Assembly (NCBI RefSeq): GCF_964019385.1
Contig: NC_088654.1
Span: 28,512,207 to 28,576,206 of the forward strand
Reading direction: 5' to 3'
Source of the DNA: Sycon ciliatum
Taxonomy: Eukaryota > Porifera > Calcarea > Leucosolenida > Sycettidae
DNA: 64,000 nt
Shown here piece after piece: positions 21,169-32,619 of this stretch. The notes under the pieces were generated by a model. That model made no database searches, was not told the DNA's origin, and saw only the letters and a list, made by a program, of their open reading frames with translations. A program made the translations under genes and the position numbers. Position 1 is the stretch's first letter. Each line of letters opens with the position of its first letter.

Positions 21169-22276
21169 TTAGGTCCGTTGCACACTACGTATAAGAGTCT
21201 ACGAGCGCAGTCCAGTATAAGTTGCTCATGAGTTTTGTTCAGTGCACACTGCACATAGCTCGCTTGTTGTTTACGTGAATCGTCATGACAACGAGGATGC
21301 ACGGCAATTTGTGCTGTCCTTTTGTGCTATTCATGACCTTCGACCTTTGTACTTAGTCTTTGGCGGACTGGCGCACCCAAGTACCCTGCGCATGCGATGG
21401 AGTCAGTGGTTTACTTACTGCTTTTTTCTTCAGTTCAAACCTTGATTTTGTCGACGAGATCGAGATCGAGAAAGAAGTCGTGCACACACCTGAAGCAATG
21501 AATATCTGGGATGACGGTAGAAGGCCAGTGCTGCCAACCAATAGGGTCTGTTTTGCGTACTGCGACTTCTGATTTTCCGTATTTGCAGCGTTTTTCCGTA
21601 CTACCAATGAAATGCCTTGTGCATTGCTTCTATCAGGGAGTATTGCACTACTCCCTGGCTTGTATTGTGCTTTTTTGACACTCGCATTCTGCTCGGTGAC
21701 AAAATTTGCTAGTGCAAAACATGTGTGACTTGTAGCAAGACGTGTTATTTTGTGCTACATCTAGTCGAAGCATGGCAGACTCGCTTTGGCACAGGGATAT
21801 TCATCGCTCAGTTGGCGCTTGCCATTCTTCTACATACATACCTGTAGCTGATCGATCCTATTCAATTTTCTGTACCATTTTTGCTCAAATTCCTCACTGC
21901 GGACGAAGGAGTGATTTTCCGTACAAATACGGAAAGAACGGAAGGTTGGCAGCACTGGAAGGCGGAAGGTGGCCATCGCCACGGTGTCCTTGTTCAAAAG
22001 CTTTCAAGACTAGCAAAGCGATTGTATTGCAGATGCCAGCTCCCCGCTCCAAGTCATTGCTTTAGAAGATTCAGGATATGTTTACTCACCCGGAGAAGGA
22101 AAGCTGCCAAACAAGCAAAAAGCAGGATATAAGCTGCTTTCTACAGAGGTACGCGACTTGCTGAAAAGGCAAAAGCAATTTCTTGATTTTCCCGCCACAT
22201 TCCTTTGATTTCCATGGGAACATACAAGTATGCGCAGCTTATATGAGTTTTGGTACGTAGTGTGCAACGGACCTAA
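21169..22276. mobile_element. 1.1-kb TIR element, non-autonomous
   Basis: A perfect 23-bp TIR starts TTAGGTCCGTTGCACACTAC at 21169 and is inverted at 22254-22276. GGTCCGTT-type ends with TA/TWA at the edge resemble PIF/Harbinger or Tc1-like elements; the superfamily is inferred only. Short internal ORFs were not recognised. Confidence 0.7.
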
Positions 22277-22297
22277 CTTGCTTTGTAAAAATATATT

Positions 22298-22350
22298 ATA
22301 GCCCATACATACAGCCCATACATACAGCCCATACATACAGCCCATAGATA
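22298..22350 (+). repeat. ACAGCCCATACAT minisatellite, left block
   Basis: Four units of ACAGCCCATACAT lie directly before the third LINE. A related array continues after that LINE at about 24866. Confidence 0.8.
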
Positions 22351-22351
22351 T

Positions 22352-24865
22352 ACGATTATTCAAAGGTAGACTGGAATGAACTCAATCATGCCATTGCCAA
22401 TCTAAACCTACTCAGATCAGTCACAACATCGACTAGTATTGAAGAGGCTTGGTTAAAGTGGTCTCACAAAGTTGAAGAAGTGGTAAAGCAGTATGTACCG
22501 CAGGGACAAGCCCTCCATCCTCGCAACAACCGCCATTGGTTCTGTGCAAAACACCACCGTCTCCGTCGACACCGTGACCGCCTTTTTACTACAGCTAAAC
22601 GATCTGGCAGAGCAACGGACTGGGTAGTCTACCGCCTTGCAAGGAATGCGTTCACGGCCGAAATTCGCAAAGCAAAGCGACGTTTTTACGCTAACATGTC
22701 GGCCGGTCTTGAGGAAAACCGTGGCGGACACAAGTGGTGGCAGAGAGCCAAACAACTATGCAATCTTACTAAGCCTCGGGCTCCGATTCCTGACCTGTCA
22801 GATGGAATTTTGACGGCTACAAGTGACCTAGAGAAGGCTGACTTGCTAGCTCGCCTATTCTCTCAGTATTCTTCACCCCCTTCTAAGCCCCCGGACTGCA
22901 CACAGCTACCCACAGTCACGGTTGTCGAGCCCTTCGAATTTCAGCAATTGAGTACCACTAGTGTTTTTTGGACCCTATCACACCTTCCCCGGTACAAGCG
23001 CACGTCTGGACCCCTCCCTAATCGAATCCTTCGAGAAACAGCTCCCAGTATTTCTGATTCACTAACAGCTATATTTAACCTCAGTATCACCTCTGGCACG
23101 GTTCCATCAGATTGGAAAACCTCTATTGTTATCCCAGTATACAAAGGTTCAGGAAGCAAAGGCAGTCCTGGCTCTTATCGCCCCATTTCCCTGCTCCACG
23201 GAGTTGCGAAGGTGTTCGAAAGCATGATGAGCAAGAAACTGACTACATTTGTGGAGGCCAATACCCTCCTCCGTACGCACCAGTTCGGGTTTCGCCGGCA
23301 GCGGTCTACCACTGACCAACTAGTCCAAATGACGTCCTCAATAAGAAGAGCCTTTGACAGCAAAGCTTTGTGCGACGGACTCTACCTGGACTTATCAAAG
23401 GCATTCGATAAAGCCAGCCATTCTGTCCTGTTGCATCTTCTCTCCTCATTCTGCTCATCATCTTCAGTCAAATGGCTCGGATCCTTTGTCTGTGGGCGCT
23501 CTATTTATGTTCAAATTGGTGATCAAGTTTCATCCCTACATCCGTTGGGGGCAGGAGTGCCGCAGGGTTCTCATCTAGGCCCACTCCTATTTAACATACT
23601 GATCGACAGTATCCAAACAGTGACTACCAACACCTTGAGCTTTTTTGCGGATGACTCCAACATTCTGTGCATTTCCCCACCGACTACCACAATTACGGCT
23701 CACTTGTCTCAGATTGAGACTGACCTAGCAGCGTGTATCTCATGGGCTGAACATTCTGGATCAAGTTTTAACGTAAGAAAGTGCGCCCATATTGTATTCC
23801 ACTCAGGCAGGACCACGGCAGCAGAGCGAACTGTTCAGATGAATGAAGCTAGCCTATGTCGACCTGAGTCTCATCGCCATCTTGGAGTCATATTAACCCC
23901 CTCCCTAGATTTTCGTGAGCACATTCGTTCCATTATCTCTAAATTTCGTAGCAGAGTGTTCTTGCTTAGTCGTATGGCTCTTTTCTTTCCTCCATCGATC
24001 ATTTCTATCTTGTATAAGTCATACGTTCGCCCTACCCTAGAGTACTCTATCCCCGTCTGGTTTTCCTCTCTGACGGTCCAAGACCAGGATAGTATGAGTA
24101 GGCTCCAAGCATCTGCAGCCAGAGGATATCTTGCCGCTAAATTAGGGAGGAAGCGAGATTGGATGACTCCCAAAGAAAATCTTAACCAGCGTGCAGGCTG
24201 GGAAGCTATAAAATGGCGATTACAGATCCTTTCATTATGCTATTTTCACCACATTGTCTACACCTTTCCTTCTGTTCTCTTTGATTTCAAATTTCGATTT
24301 TATCATCCTCCCGACATCCCAAGTCTCTTGTCCTTCCACCAACTGGCAATTACTTCGCTAAATCCTTCCTTTTCCTTATCGCTGTTGCTTGGAATAAACT
24401 TCCTGCTGATATACGTTCACTCGATAGTCCCACGCTATTTAATCGCCAGGTAAGGAAGCTGTATGAAGTTTACCGCTTCTCAGTTTCCGGCATACCTAGT
24501 TTCACGTGTTGAACAATTATAGTTTAAATCCGCTACTGCACTTATTTTGTTTTAGTGCCTTTCCAGTGTTCTATTAGCACCCCTGGTTCTCAATCTATTG
24601 TTCTTCCTCTCACTTGACTTAGAAAATCTCAGATTTTGAGTTTTTTGCGCTCCATACATCATTTTATTTTCATTATTTTATTGGTTTGGTGAGACTCCCA
24701 TGATAGGTATCCATTTACCTCTGGAGAATCCGTAAACCGTTAGGCGCTGCATCTGCCGCTAGGGTTTATCGGGTGTTAGCGGCCGTCGTGAGTTCCCTTC
24801 GGGAACGGATACGATAATTTACCTTTTTTTTTTTTTTTTAAATCCGTAAATAAACAAACAAAAAA
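22352..24865 (+). mobile_element. 5'-truncated LINE flanked by minisatellite on both sides
   Basis: The left end is within ORF2 and the right end is the A-rich tail (AAATAAACAAACAAAAAACA). A 3' UTR hairpin (GTTCCC-TTC-GGGAAC, about 24793-24807) precedes the tail; part of this 3' UTR recurs inverted at 28165-28240. The element appears to have inserted into the ACAGCCCATACAT array. Confidence 0.75.
22480..24453 (+). pseudogene. LINE ORF2 fragment with reverse transcriptase
   Basis: The frame is open upstream from about 22355; the ATG at 22480 is internal. It includes the linker after the endonuclease (KHHRLRRHRDR), then SITSGTVPSDWK, YRPISLL, the loop HQFGFRRQRSTTDQL, LYLDLSKAFDK, GVPQGSHLGPLLFN and FADD at 23644-23655. 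The expected C-terminal AWNKLP motif lies in another frame near 24386-24410, so a frameshift separates the last 60 or so codons. The endonuclease domain is absent. CR1/Jockey-group by motif order. Confidence 0.8.
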
Positions 24866-25050
24866 CATACAGCACATACAGGACATACATACAGCCCATA
24901 CAGCCAATACAGCCAATCCACGGCCTCACACAGCTAACGCAGCAAATACAGCCCACACAGCACATAGAGCCCATACAGCACATACAGCCAATACAGCCAC
25001 TACCCGGCCCCACACAGCACATACAGCCCACACAGTCAATACAGCCCAGT
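24866..25050 (+). repeat. ACATACAGCC-type minisatellite, right block
   Basis: Degenerate units of about 10 bp (ACATACAGCC, ACACAGC, AATACAGCC). A Cys/Gly-rich open frame on the minus strand is produced by this repeat. Confidence 0.8.
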
Positions 25051-26590
25051 TCCTGAGTCTCTAATTTCAAGGACAATATTGTGTCATCTCTATCCTCTTT
25101 CATGGACACAAACTCCACGGACATGGATGCGAAGGATACCGCAAGGCTATTAAGCTGGTCTTCTACAACAGACGTACCGTGTGTAGTGGCTGGCTGAGGC
25201 AGCACTCCCACGCCATTCTCCGGGAGGTGCTTGGCGATGCTTGGTCGACGGATTTCAGCTCACGAAGGTTGATCAGATCCTGATATCCAAACAGAGCTAG
25301 GTGTGTATTCTCATCGAGAGACATTGTGTTAGTCTATAGAATACAAAGTGGTTTGGGCCGAACTACCCAAAAGGTAGGGACGTACTGCAGAGGGTAATTC
25401 TCGGAGCACGAAAATTTGTTGCATCCACCTCTAAAGTTGACTTTTAGAGCGAAATCCTATGTCAGAATGATTCTCTTGTGCTCCAGTCGGCATGACGGCA
25501 GATGGGAATACCCACATTATTGCAGCCCGTCGGTACTGAAAGCCGAAGCTCCTACTGGTTAGGAGTGTCTTTGTAAAGCTATTGAAATAATTCAATGTGC
25601 CATCAGGCATCATTCCCACACATGAAGAGAAATATAGTAAGTAAGCAATCCAGAGCGTTTTCTTGTGACCGTCTTCAGGTATCTTTCGCTCTACTTGGTC
25701 AGTTTAGAAACAAAAACAGCAAATGATCAGTGTGCAGTCAGTGTACATGTAGGTAAACTGTCCAGGCAAGGAAACTACTACTGGTACTGCTACTACTACT
25801 AATAATAACACAGTTGCTCGTAAGAAAAGGTTTGCTCCCCACACTTGCGCGTAATGGAACATCAATATTGTGAAATGTTCGGTCCGCTGCTGTCTCTTGA
25901 TGAATCTTCCCGTTGTTCTAGTTCAGTATCATTAGTTGTAGATCATCGCTCTGACTACTACTGGTACTAATGAAAACAAATCCCAAGTTACAGCTATATT
26001 GGGGGGGGGGGGGGGGCTTCTCATAATAACAGTACCAACCAGAACACAAGAAAGTATGGTGCAACAGCAGCAGCAAGGCCAGGTTGGGAAAGGAAATCGG
26101 GCCGTCCGTGTCGCCTGATAAAAAAATTCTGACACTGCGTCCACAGCAACATGGCCATGATATAACTGCAACGTGGTCATAAAGAGAGTAAACCAAAAAA
26201 GGGAATCAGATCATGCCAATGCAGAGTACACACTGCTATAAAAAGAAGAATAACATTACGTCATCAATGCACTGTGCAGAACATACATGGTCAGTGGGGT
26301 TCACAAGTGCGAGTACAAATACACGACATCCAGTTGACGCCAACACACCACATGTGCACAGGGCCACAGAACAGGGTTTGTGCTCGTACTGTCAGCCATG
26401 TATGAGTGTATTCTTCTGATATGCCATAATCCAATCTACAATGTAGTTGCTTAGACCAAATCGGGGATCCTGCTCCAAAATGATACAACACGTCCTGCTA
26501 AGAGGCTAACCGCTAACCCTTTTTCTATGTACTTCGAAGTACAAGGAGGTAAGTGAACTCCATACATGTACGTCGCAACAAGGAGAGGGA
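25051..26590. other. Gene-free stretch with poly-G
   Basis: A G16 run at 26001-26016 and a short (CTA)n near 25785-25802. Short ORFs only; no conserved motif or splice-flanked exon recognised. Confidence 0.4.
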
Positions 26591-26591
26591 T

Positions 26592-26724
26592 AAGAGGTTA
26601 TGCGATAACGTCAAATCCGCCATATATAGGAGCCAGTTGGGGTGGCAAAATTCACAAAGCGGGCACAGAAACCCCTTATATAGAAGAATTTGGGGTGGCA
26701 ATGACGTGCATCGCATAACCTCTT
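26592..26724. repeat. Small foldback, 15-bp ends
   Basis: AAGAGGTTATGCGAT at 26592-26606 is exactly inverted at 26710-26724. Inner phrases TATATAGGAGCC and CTTATATAGAAG are also inverted. It is probably a tiny MITE, lying 160 bp upstream of the predicted promoter. Confidence 0.6.
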
Positions 26725-26769
26725 TAATACTATAATACTTCTAAGTGTGTACAGATGTTCTGATACAAA

Positions 26770-26910
26770 CATGTTAGAAGGCTACGTACAACGACACAGA
26801 TAGAAGCCATACTTGGAAAACGCCTCCCGGTTTTGAAAGGTTAAAGCCTTTCCCAGAGTTCAGTCATTGAATGCTTAGCAGCCACTATAAAAAAAGGTAT
26901 GGATGTCTCA
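26770..26910 (+). promoter_or_regulatory. Predicted promoter of cystine-knot gene A
   Basis: TATAAAAAAA starts at 26886, and 24 nt downstream is an initiator-like CTCAGTTC with A at 26910. The region, including TTTTGAAAGGTT and AGCAGCCACTATAAAAA, is conserved at 42300-42450 in the same orientation relative to the paralogous gene. Promoter function is inferred from position and conservation. Confidence 0.45.
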
Positions 26911-27000
26911 GTTCACCAGTTCTTACTGCCAATGCGACAAGCTTATTTTCAAGCAGAGATTAGCAGACAGTAACCAAATCTACAGTTGATACATTTTCAG
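26910..27000 (+). other. Predicted untranslated exon 1 of cystine-knot gene A
   Basis: 91 nt from the initiator A to a donor-like TTTCAG|GTACAC at 27000/27001. The homologous segment at 42305-42215 has the same length and donor. An in-frame stop here (TAA about 26971) is absent from the partner, which argues for an untranslated exon. The intron would run to the acceptor at 28714. Confidence 0.4.
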
Positions 27001-28540
27001 GTACACGTTGGGTTTGTGCGGACCTTAGCAAGAAGCAGATATCACGTCATACAAAGGAAGAGCTGAGAACTTCTACATACATCTGAATAGTAAGTTGTGC
27101 GGATTGGGATTGTATTTTCGTTGCTTCAATTAGCATAGCGCTAATTACAGAAAGGACAGAGTTCCGGCTCTTTAAGAACATTTTGAAAGTTTTCGCTTTA
27201 ACTAGCACACAGGCAAAATCAAATGATTTTTGCAGCGAAGAGACCACTTGGGTTGAAGATGGTGTGTGTGAGGTTTTCCAGAAAATCAAATCAACAAGGA
27301 CATTGGAGCATTATCGCATTATTGTCTCCAAGGAAACTAGATTAGAGAAAGTCTGCATTCAAACATTCACCTCCGGTCTTTATAAGTAACATAATCCACG
27401 CAGAGGCAACAATTCGAAATATAGCAATAAAAAAGATGAAATGCGCACTCCTAACGTTATTCTATATACACGTTAAGGCAACGTTTGTGGTTATTAGTAG
27501 GTGTTCCAAGAACGTTTTCTTGTGATCATCATCAGTTAAAATAACCTTACTGAATTGACACGTAGGATATAATATAGAGAGAAAGTGCAACATTTGACAA
27601 ATATTTTCCTGTAGGAAAAGGGTTACATTTTCTCCCTAGATAATCTCTAATTTTTGTTTCATATCAATAGAGTGATGTTGTTCCAACTGACGACTATCAC
27701 AAGAACGCTTTCAAGTGGAACACATAACCACCAATTTTCCCTTGACATCTGTTAATAGAATATGACTTGGTGGGGTATTGAGATATCTCCGAATCTTTCC
27801 TCTTTCTCACTGTTTTCTCGCCAACCATCCTTCCCTGTAACGCAATAACATATTCCCTGCTTTGTCATGGAGCATTTCAGCATGATGGTTTGGATTTACG
27901 GATTAAAATAAAATTATACTAACAAACAAACAAGCTTATGCGCAGTTTTCCTCTTTATTAGCAGTTCAGTGTTTTATCAATATCTTCACAAACGTAATAA
28001 GCTGTTCTTCTGACCAGACGAGACCCCAGAACGCTTGCAGACACCAGCACGAACAGTCTATCAGCCACTTATCAGCCACTCGTCTTGCCTCGTGTAGTCT
28101 TGCCTGATTACACGCAGATCTTATCGCTCAAGTATTAATGAAAAAAGGAGTAAATTTTCGTGTACATTCCCGAAGGGAACTCACGACTGCCGCTAACACC
28201 CGGTAAACCCTAGCGGCAGATGTAGCGCCTAACGGTGGGGGTGAGTGGATAAGTCTCACAACCACTGGCACAAGTGCCGGGAAACGCCATTAGCCACATC
28301 CATGTACCCCTTGTGCCTGGCCACAAGTTCCCAGTTCACTGTGGGTAGCAGCACTGCTGGAAAAACCGCTCCCATGCAGGACTTGAACCAGGTACCTCTC
28401 GTATCTCAACCATGGTCTTACCAACCCACTGTGCCTGCCTGGTATTAATATACAGACCAAAATTAATGGAAAATTGGTCTTCAGTGTCACCATTTCTAAA
28501 ATCTTCAAAATAATGATCTTACCATGTTGTTGTTATCTGT
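27001..28540 (+). other. Predicted intron of gene A with dispersed repeats
   Basis: Contains a block similar to 41313-41402 (GACGAGACCCCAGA, about 28020-28110), an inverted piece of the 3' UTR of the 22-24.8 kb LINE family (28165-28240, CGAAGGGAACTCACGACTG), and a tRNA-like repeat. A 68-codon frame at 27183-27389 has no recognised similarity. Confidence 0.4.
28362..28442 (-). repeat. tRNA-derived repeat (SINE)
   Basis: On the minus strand, GGCACAGTGGGTTGG resembles an A box and GGTTCAAGTCCTG a B box, about 45 nt apart. The cloverleaf is degenerate, so this is SINE-derived sequence. Confidence 0.45.
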
Positions 28541-28550
28541 GTGTGTGTGT

Positions 28551-28594
<44 letters not shown>

Positions 28595-28714
28595 ATGTGC
28601 ATGTGTGTGTATATGTGTGTGTGTGTGTGCATGTGTGTGTATATAATGTGTGTGTGTGTGTATTCGTGTGTGTATGTGTGTGTGTGTGTGTGTGTATGTG
28701 TGTGTGTTACTGTA
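28541..28714 (+). repeat. (TG)n tract ending in a predicted 3' splice site
   Basis: About 165 bp of TG/TATG repeat ends in TTACTGTAG|GAAAG at 28714/28715, six bases before the start codon. The same TG tract, acceptor and GAAAG leader stand before gene B (39242-39290, minus strand). Confidence 0.6.
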
Positions 28715-28720
28715 GGAAAG

Positions 28721-29668
28721 ATGTTGCTGATTCACCATGGCTGGTCACTGCTACTCTCATTAGCCATTGTGCTGCCATGTTACTGTGTAGCCCTACCAGT
28801 GAAAGACGTCCATGGCTCCACAACACGTGATGCCCAGGAGACAGTGGCCACGGCATTGGACGAGTCATCGGTTGAACACAGACGAGCTGAGCGCAGCATT
28901 GGTCGTGGTCCACTGGTACGTCAAAGTCCGCATGCCGAGCATCGTCAGAAAGGCAAGTTGGCCTTTCTCCCACCACTGATCCATGACAACGTTATTGATG
29001 AAGTTCTCCAAACTCCCGTAGACAGCAGCGGAGATGGGCCAGACGTACTCGACACACACGCAGTCTCCTGGTTTGAAAACGCGGATTCGTTTGGAGGATT
29101 TCTGGACATCCCACCTGTCACTGAAATCGACATTCCGCAGCCAAGTGAGCCAGAGCAGCCCACGGCAGCAGCAGCAGCGGCTACTACAGAAGTAGCTACC
29201 ACAGAAGCGGCTACCAAAACAGCGGCTAGCACAACAGCGGCTACTGCAAAAGCCGCTACTGCAGCGACAACAACGACTACTCCTCCGGCCATGGATATGA
29301 CTACCCCACCGGCCATGGAGATCAAGGCACCAATGCATCACCAGATGGGCCAAGCAGCGTCTTGTCGCAGAGAGCTGGCTTCCGTCAGTGTGGAAGGCGA
29401 CGGTTGTCGCAAGGCCATGTCTATTGGTGTCTGTAAGGGAACGTGCATGCATACACCGAGAACCAAGAGACGACATCCGTATGTGCTGTATTTCTGCCAG
29501 TCCTGCGAGCCCACAACCACCAAGATAATCGAGGTGGCCATGAACGATCGCTATTGTCAGTCTCAACGTGGCAGGCTGGTGACGGAGAGAGGAGATCGAA
29601 ACAAAACTTTCAACAGTATTTATGTACCCAGTGCACTGAGCTGTTCATGCCGTCCGTATTCCCTATAG
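28721..29668 (+). CDS. Secreted C-terminal cystine-knot (CTCK) ligand, gene A
   Basis: 315 residues. The ATG at 28721 is chosen because it begins a classic signal peptide (LLLSLAIVLPCYCVALP) and because the paralogue starts at the same place; frame upstream is only TG repeat. A propeptide follows with an RxxR furin-type site (RRAER, about residues 54-58) and an Ala/Thr-rich linker (about residues 147-195). The C-terminal 105 residues have nine cysteines, including CKGTC (the CxGxC ring), FCQSC and a final CSC. That spacing fits CTCK proteins of the glycoprotein-hormone-beta/bursicon/DAN group: secreted dimeric ligands. The exact subfamily is not resolved. It has a single coding exon. Confidence 0.75.
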   Translation: MLLIHHGWSLLLSLAIVLPCYCVALPVKDVHGSTTRDAQETVATALDESSVEHRRAERSIGRGPLVRQSPHAEHRQKGKLAFLPPLIHDNVIDEVLQTPVDSSGDGPDVLDTHAVSWFENADSFGGFLDIPPVTEIDIPQPSEPEQPTAAAAAATTEVATTEAATKTAASTTAATAKAATAATTTTTPPAMDMTTPPAMEIKAPMHHQMGQAASCRRELASVSVEGDGCRKAMSIGVCKGTCMHTPRTKRRHPYVLYFCQSCEPTTTKIIEVAMNDRYCQSQRGRLVTERGDRNKTFNSIYVPSALSCSCRPYSL

Positions 29669-30164
29669 ATGTATTTCTCTTTCACCTACTACATCAGGGA
29701 TATGCACACGTCATGTACATGACTTTATTGTATTACTTACAATCACCAAATTTCCCAATAGACGACAAGCCAGCAGTCCAGGACTGACGAATTGTCCGCA
29801 ATTGCCATCATCGCTGCTGGTATCATTATTGTACTGGCCCGGTATTTAGTTTTGACAACAAAACATGGCGGAACGTCCACGCTATTTCCTGCAATCCTAG
29901 TATTCTTTGACATCCTACATGTACATGATATTATCCTTATTCTATATCCCACAAGTTATCATTATTTGTGGATATCACATTTTTACAAGCAGTGATTCGA
30001 TGATTATGACGTCATTGACCATGGTACCGTATACAATCTTACGTCATCGTGATGATCATCTTGAGTAGTAAAATTATGAATTCACATTTCCATAGAAAAA
30101 GGATTCTGTTCTACTGAAGCCTGCTCGGTTACAATGGTTACCCGTTGTGATGGCTCGTCCGTAC
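29669..30164 (+). other. 3' flank of gene A
   Basis: AT-rich non-coding DNA. No other feature recognised. Confidence 0.4.
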
Positions 30165-30521
30165 TACCGTACTGGCAATATATATGATCGCAGTGAGGCC
30201 ATGAAGCGTTGCATTGGCACATGTTTACCGCACGCAGGGCGTTAAATGCAAAGTCGCACAGGAGCCGTTACACAGGTTTCTATTGCCGCAGTCCTTTTTT
30301 TGCTATTGCATGACTTCCTGCTGCGTCCAGTTTTGAACTTTTCACCGCGCGGTACACGTGCTTTCACAGTTTTCAGCCTTTTTTGCAATGAAAAGATCGC
30401 CGCACCCCGCCGGACGCGCGTTACGAACGCAACGAAAATTTGTCGCACTAGCCTGGTCGCGCGTTACGCCGCACCCCCCTGCGTTACGCGTTACGCGGCA
30501 ACACATATTGCCAGTACGGTA
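30165..30521. mobile_element. MITE family 'GTACTGGCAATATA', copy 2
   Basis: Ends TACCGTACTGGCAATATA and TATTGCCAGTACGGTA. The interior matches the copies at 10552 and 57467/61498 (GAGGCCATGAAGCGTT at the left, GCCGGACGCGCGTTACGAAC at the right) but lacks the 140-bp duplicated block. At 357 bp it is the simplest copy. Confidence 0.85.
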
Positions 30522-31414
30522 GTCAACTACGTCATGTAACAGTGATGGATATCTCAGGATGGATATCTCAGGAAACATATGTACATATATGATTGCTGCT
30601 GTCTGATGATCGGTTAAAACCGTGAAACACAGAGTTACAGACGAAACGCTTTTGATCCCTCTCAAGTGTGTGTATAATTGTATTCGATCTGCGGACAGAA
30701 CTGTTTCGTCCGTTGTTGTCTCGTCAGCAGAGTCATAGAGAGAAACTCATGCCCAACCTGATAGCAGTGAAACACTCATTTTAATTTCCAAAGCCAGACC
30801 AGGCCCGACGTGCGTGCTGGTACATGTCATGTACCTTGCCAGGCCTACGAGTGTGTAAGGATATCCTTGCTAATAAGTTGCTATGCCTAGCTAGCAATAC
30901 AATCATGTACTAGTACTTACAAGTAACTGGTCTCGTCATCGTCCAGTAACAATCGACATTCTTTGTTCCGTTGGGACTGTAGCTTTTGCTCGTTTTCGTT
31001 GCGCTTGCCTTCCCCTCTTTGGTCTTTCCATAACCTTGAACCTTCCAAGTTGGAAGGCTGTCGGTTAGCGCTACGGAGGTGTGTTGAAGTTAGGTGTCAG
31101 GACGTCGAATGTCTCAGTACTCTGTCAGTTTTGTGAATAGTTATTGCACTTTCTGACTGTATATAGTATCATGTTACAGTGATGGAGAGTTACTCTAAAC
31201 TCGTATCCATATGTCCTTTTCTCTTTTACATTTATTTATGGCTCAATATCCGAGTTTCAAGTAACAATAATATTATTATTCCCGTAGCTATGCAGAAGAC
31301 GTTACTTCAGTAACGTCTGGCGCTAGCCAGGGTCCACACAGCTTTAATTTGGTATTTGTTTGTTTGTGTGTTTGTTTGTTTGTGTCACGCCTGGCGCTAT
31401 CCGTATCTGACGGC
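30522..31414. other. Gene-free stretch
   Basis: A short palindrome GTTACTTCAGTAAC at 31301-31314 and a (TGTT)n tract at 31352-31383. No gene seen. Confidence 0.4.
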
Positions 31415-31868
31415 AAAAAAGCATGGGATGTTATAAATTTTTCAATTCTCCTATTTTTTTCAGGCATATCCTGGGATTCGAACCCGCACTATCGCCCTAC
31501 ATGCATTCCTCCATACACTTCGCATTCATACCCATTCTTCCAAGTTGCTTCACGTTATTATCTTGCGTTTGAAAGCCCTATTTGAATATTGCGGGCAGCT
31601 AGACGGTGTCGTATTACCCTCGATCGTACCTGTCCCGTACCTATCCCTACCGTACCGTGCCATCAAAGACGGCTGGCCACAATGCATATTCAAATAGGGC
31701 TTTCAAATGCAAGATCACAATGTGAAACAACTTGGAAGAATTAGTATGTATGCGAAGTGTATCTGGGGATGCATGCAGGGCGCGCGATAGTGCGGGTTCG
31801 AATCCCAGGTAATGTCTAAAAAAAAAGGATTTTTTAAAGAATTTATAAAATCCCTATGCTTTTTTTTG
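31415..31868. mobile_element. Second foldback with B-box (tRNA-like) arms
   Basis: Inverted arms of about 180 bp (31415-31592 and 31684-31868) around a spacer of about 90 bp. Each arm carries GGTTCGAATCC in inverse orientation (31474-31484 minus, 31795-31805 plus), next to CGATAGTGCGG. The arms are about 85-90% alike by eye. The design resembles the foldback at 13.1-13.6 kb but with unrelated sequence. Confidence 0.65.
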
Positions 31869-32500
31869 TCTAGGTCATCAAGGCAAAAAAGCATAGCGTA
31901 GGGCCCTGGCCTGAGCTTCCAAGCTCTCTCGTATAGTTTCCTCGGGGATAAGAGTGCGATAACACTTCTGAAGTATCAGTATGAAAAAGGACATACGTCA
32001 TACTCTTGAATAACATCTTCTGGAAACGGTTTGACTGGTATACTGTTACAAGCCTTCTCGTGACGTCAGGTGAACTACATGCAAAAACAAGCGCTGAGGA
32101 CCGTTGGCCATTCACAACGTTGTTCAGCACCTCCATGAGCGACACTAACTCACGCTGCTATGTTCACGAGGTGTTTGTCGCGCTGGAAACGGAGCGTCTC
32201 TGTAGGTTTGTATCCCTGGTGACGTTTGTGCCTGGAGATCACTATATAAGTGGTGCTCTTCAGGCACAATCTTCCTCAGCCTATTCAAGCTCAACTGATG
32301 AGGGGTGAATTCCCCGAAACACTGTGTATTGAGCAGGGAGTAGTGCTTTCTTGCAGGTTTGCCGAGTCGAAGGTTCGATGGACTTCTCGTGTGCTCTGGA
32401 TGGCAGTCGTGAGTCAGTCAAGTGAGAATTCAAGTAAAAGGAGTCACTCGTTTTGAACGGTTTGAGTTTTTTGAGCTCCGTAGGTTTTCGTCGTTTTTTT
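31869..32500. other. Unassigned stretch, perhaps including LINE 5' UTR
   Basis: No exon recognised. The LINE 5' end could not be placed because no target duplication was found. Confidence 0.3.
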
Positions 32501-32619
32501 CGCAGCCCACCCGGCATCAGGCCGGAGTGGAGCCCTTAGGAGACGTAGTGTAGAATCGTAGCTTAGTGTAGAGTAGGTGATATTTTGAGTAGCTGTCACA
32601 CCCTGACCTACTCTCCGCC

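Noticed and set aside
21169..22276. Autonomous Harbinger transposase
   Set aside because: TIRs are clear, but no transposase-length ORF or DDE motif was found inside.
24819..25211. Cys/Gly-rich minus-strand protein
   Set aside because: Generated by the ACATACAGCC minisatellite and a poly-T run.
27183..27389. 68-codon ORF as a gene
   Set aside because: No recognised motif, no conserved partner upstream of gene B, and it sits in the predicted intron.
28865..29566. Minus-strand 233-codon frame opposite gene A
   Set aside because: Overlaps the well-supported cystine-knot coding exon and has no conserved counterpart opposite gene B.
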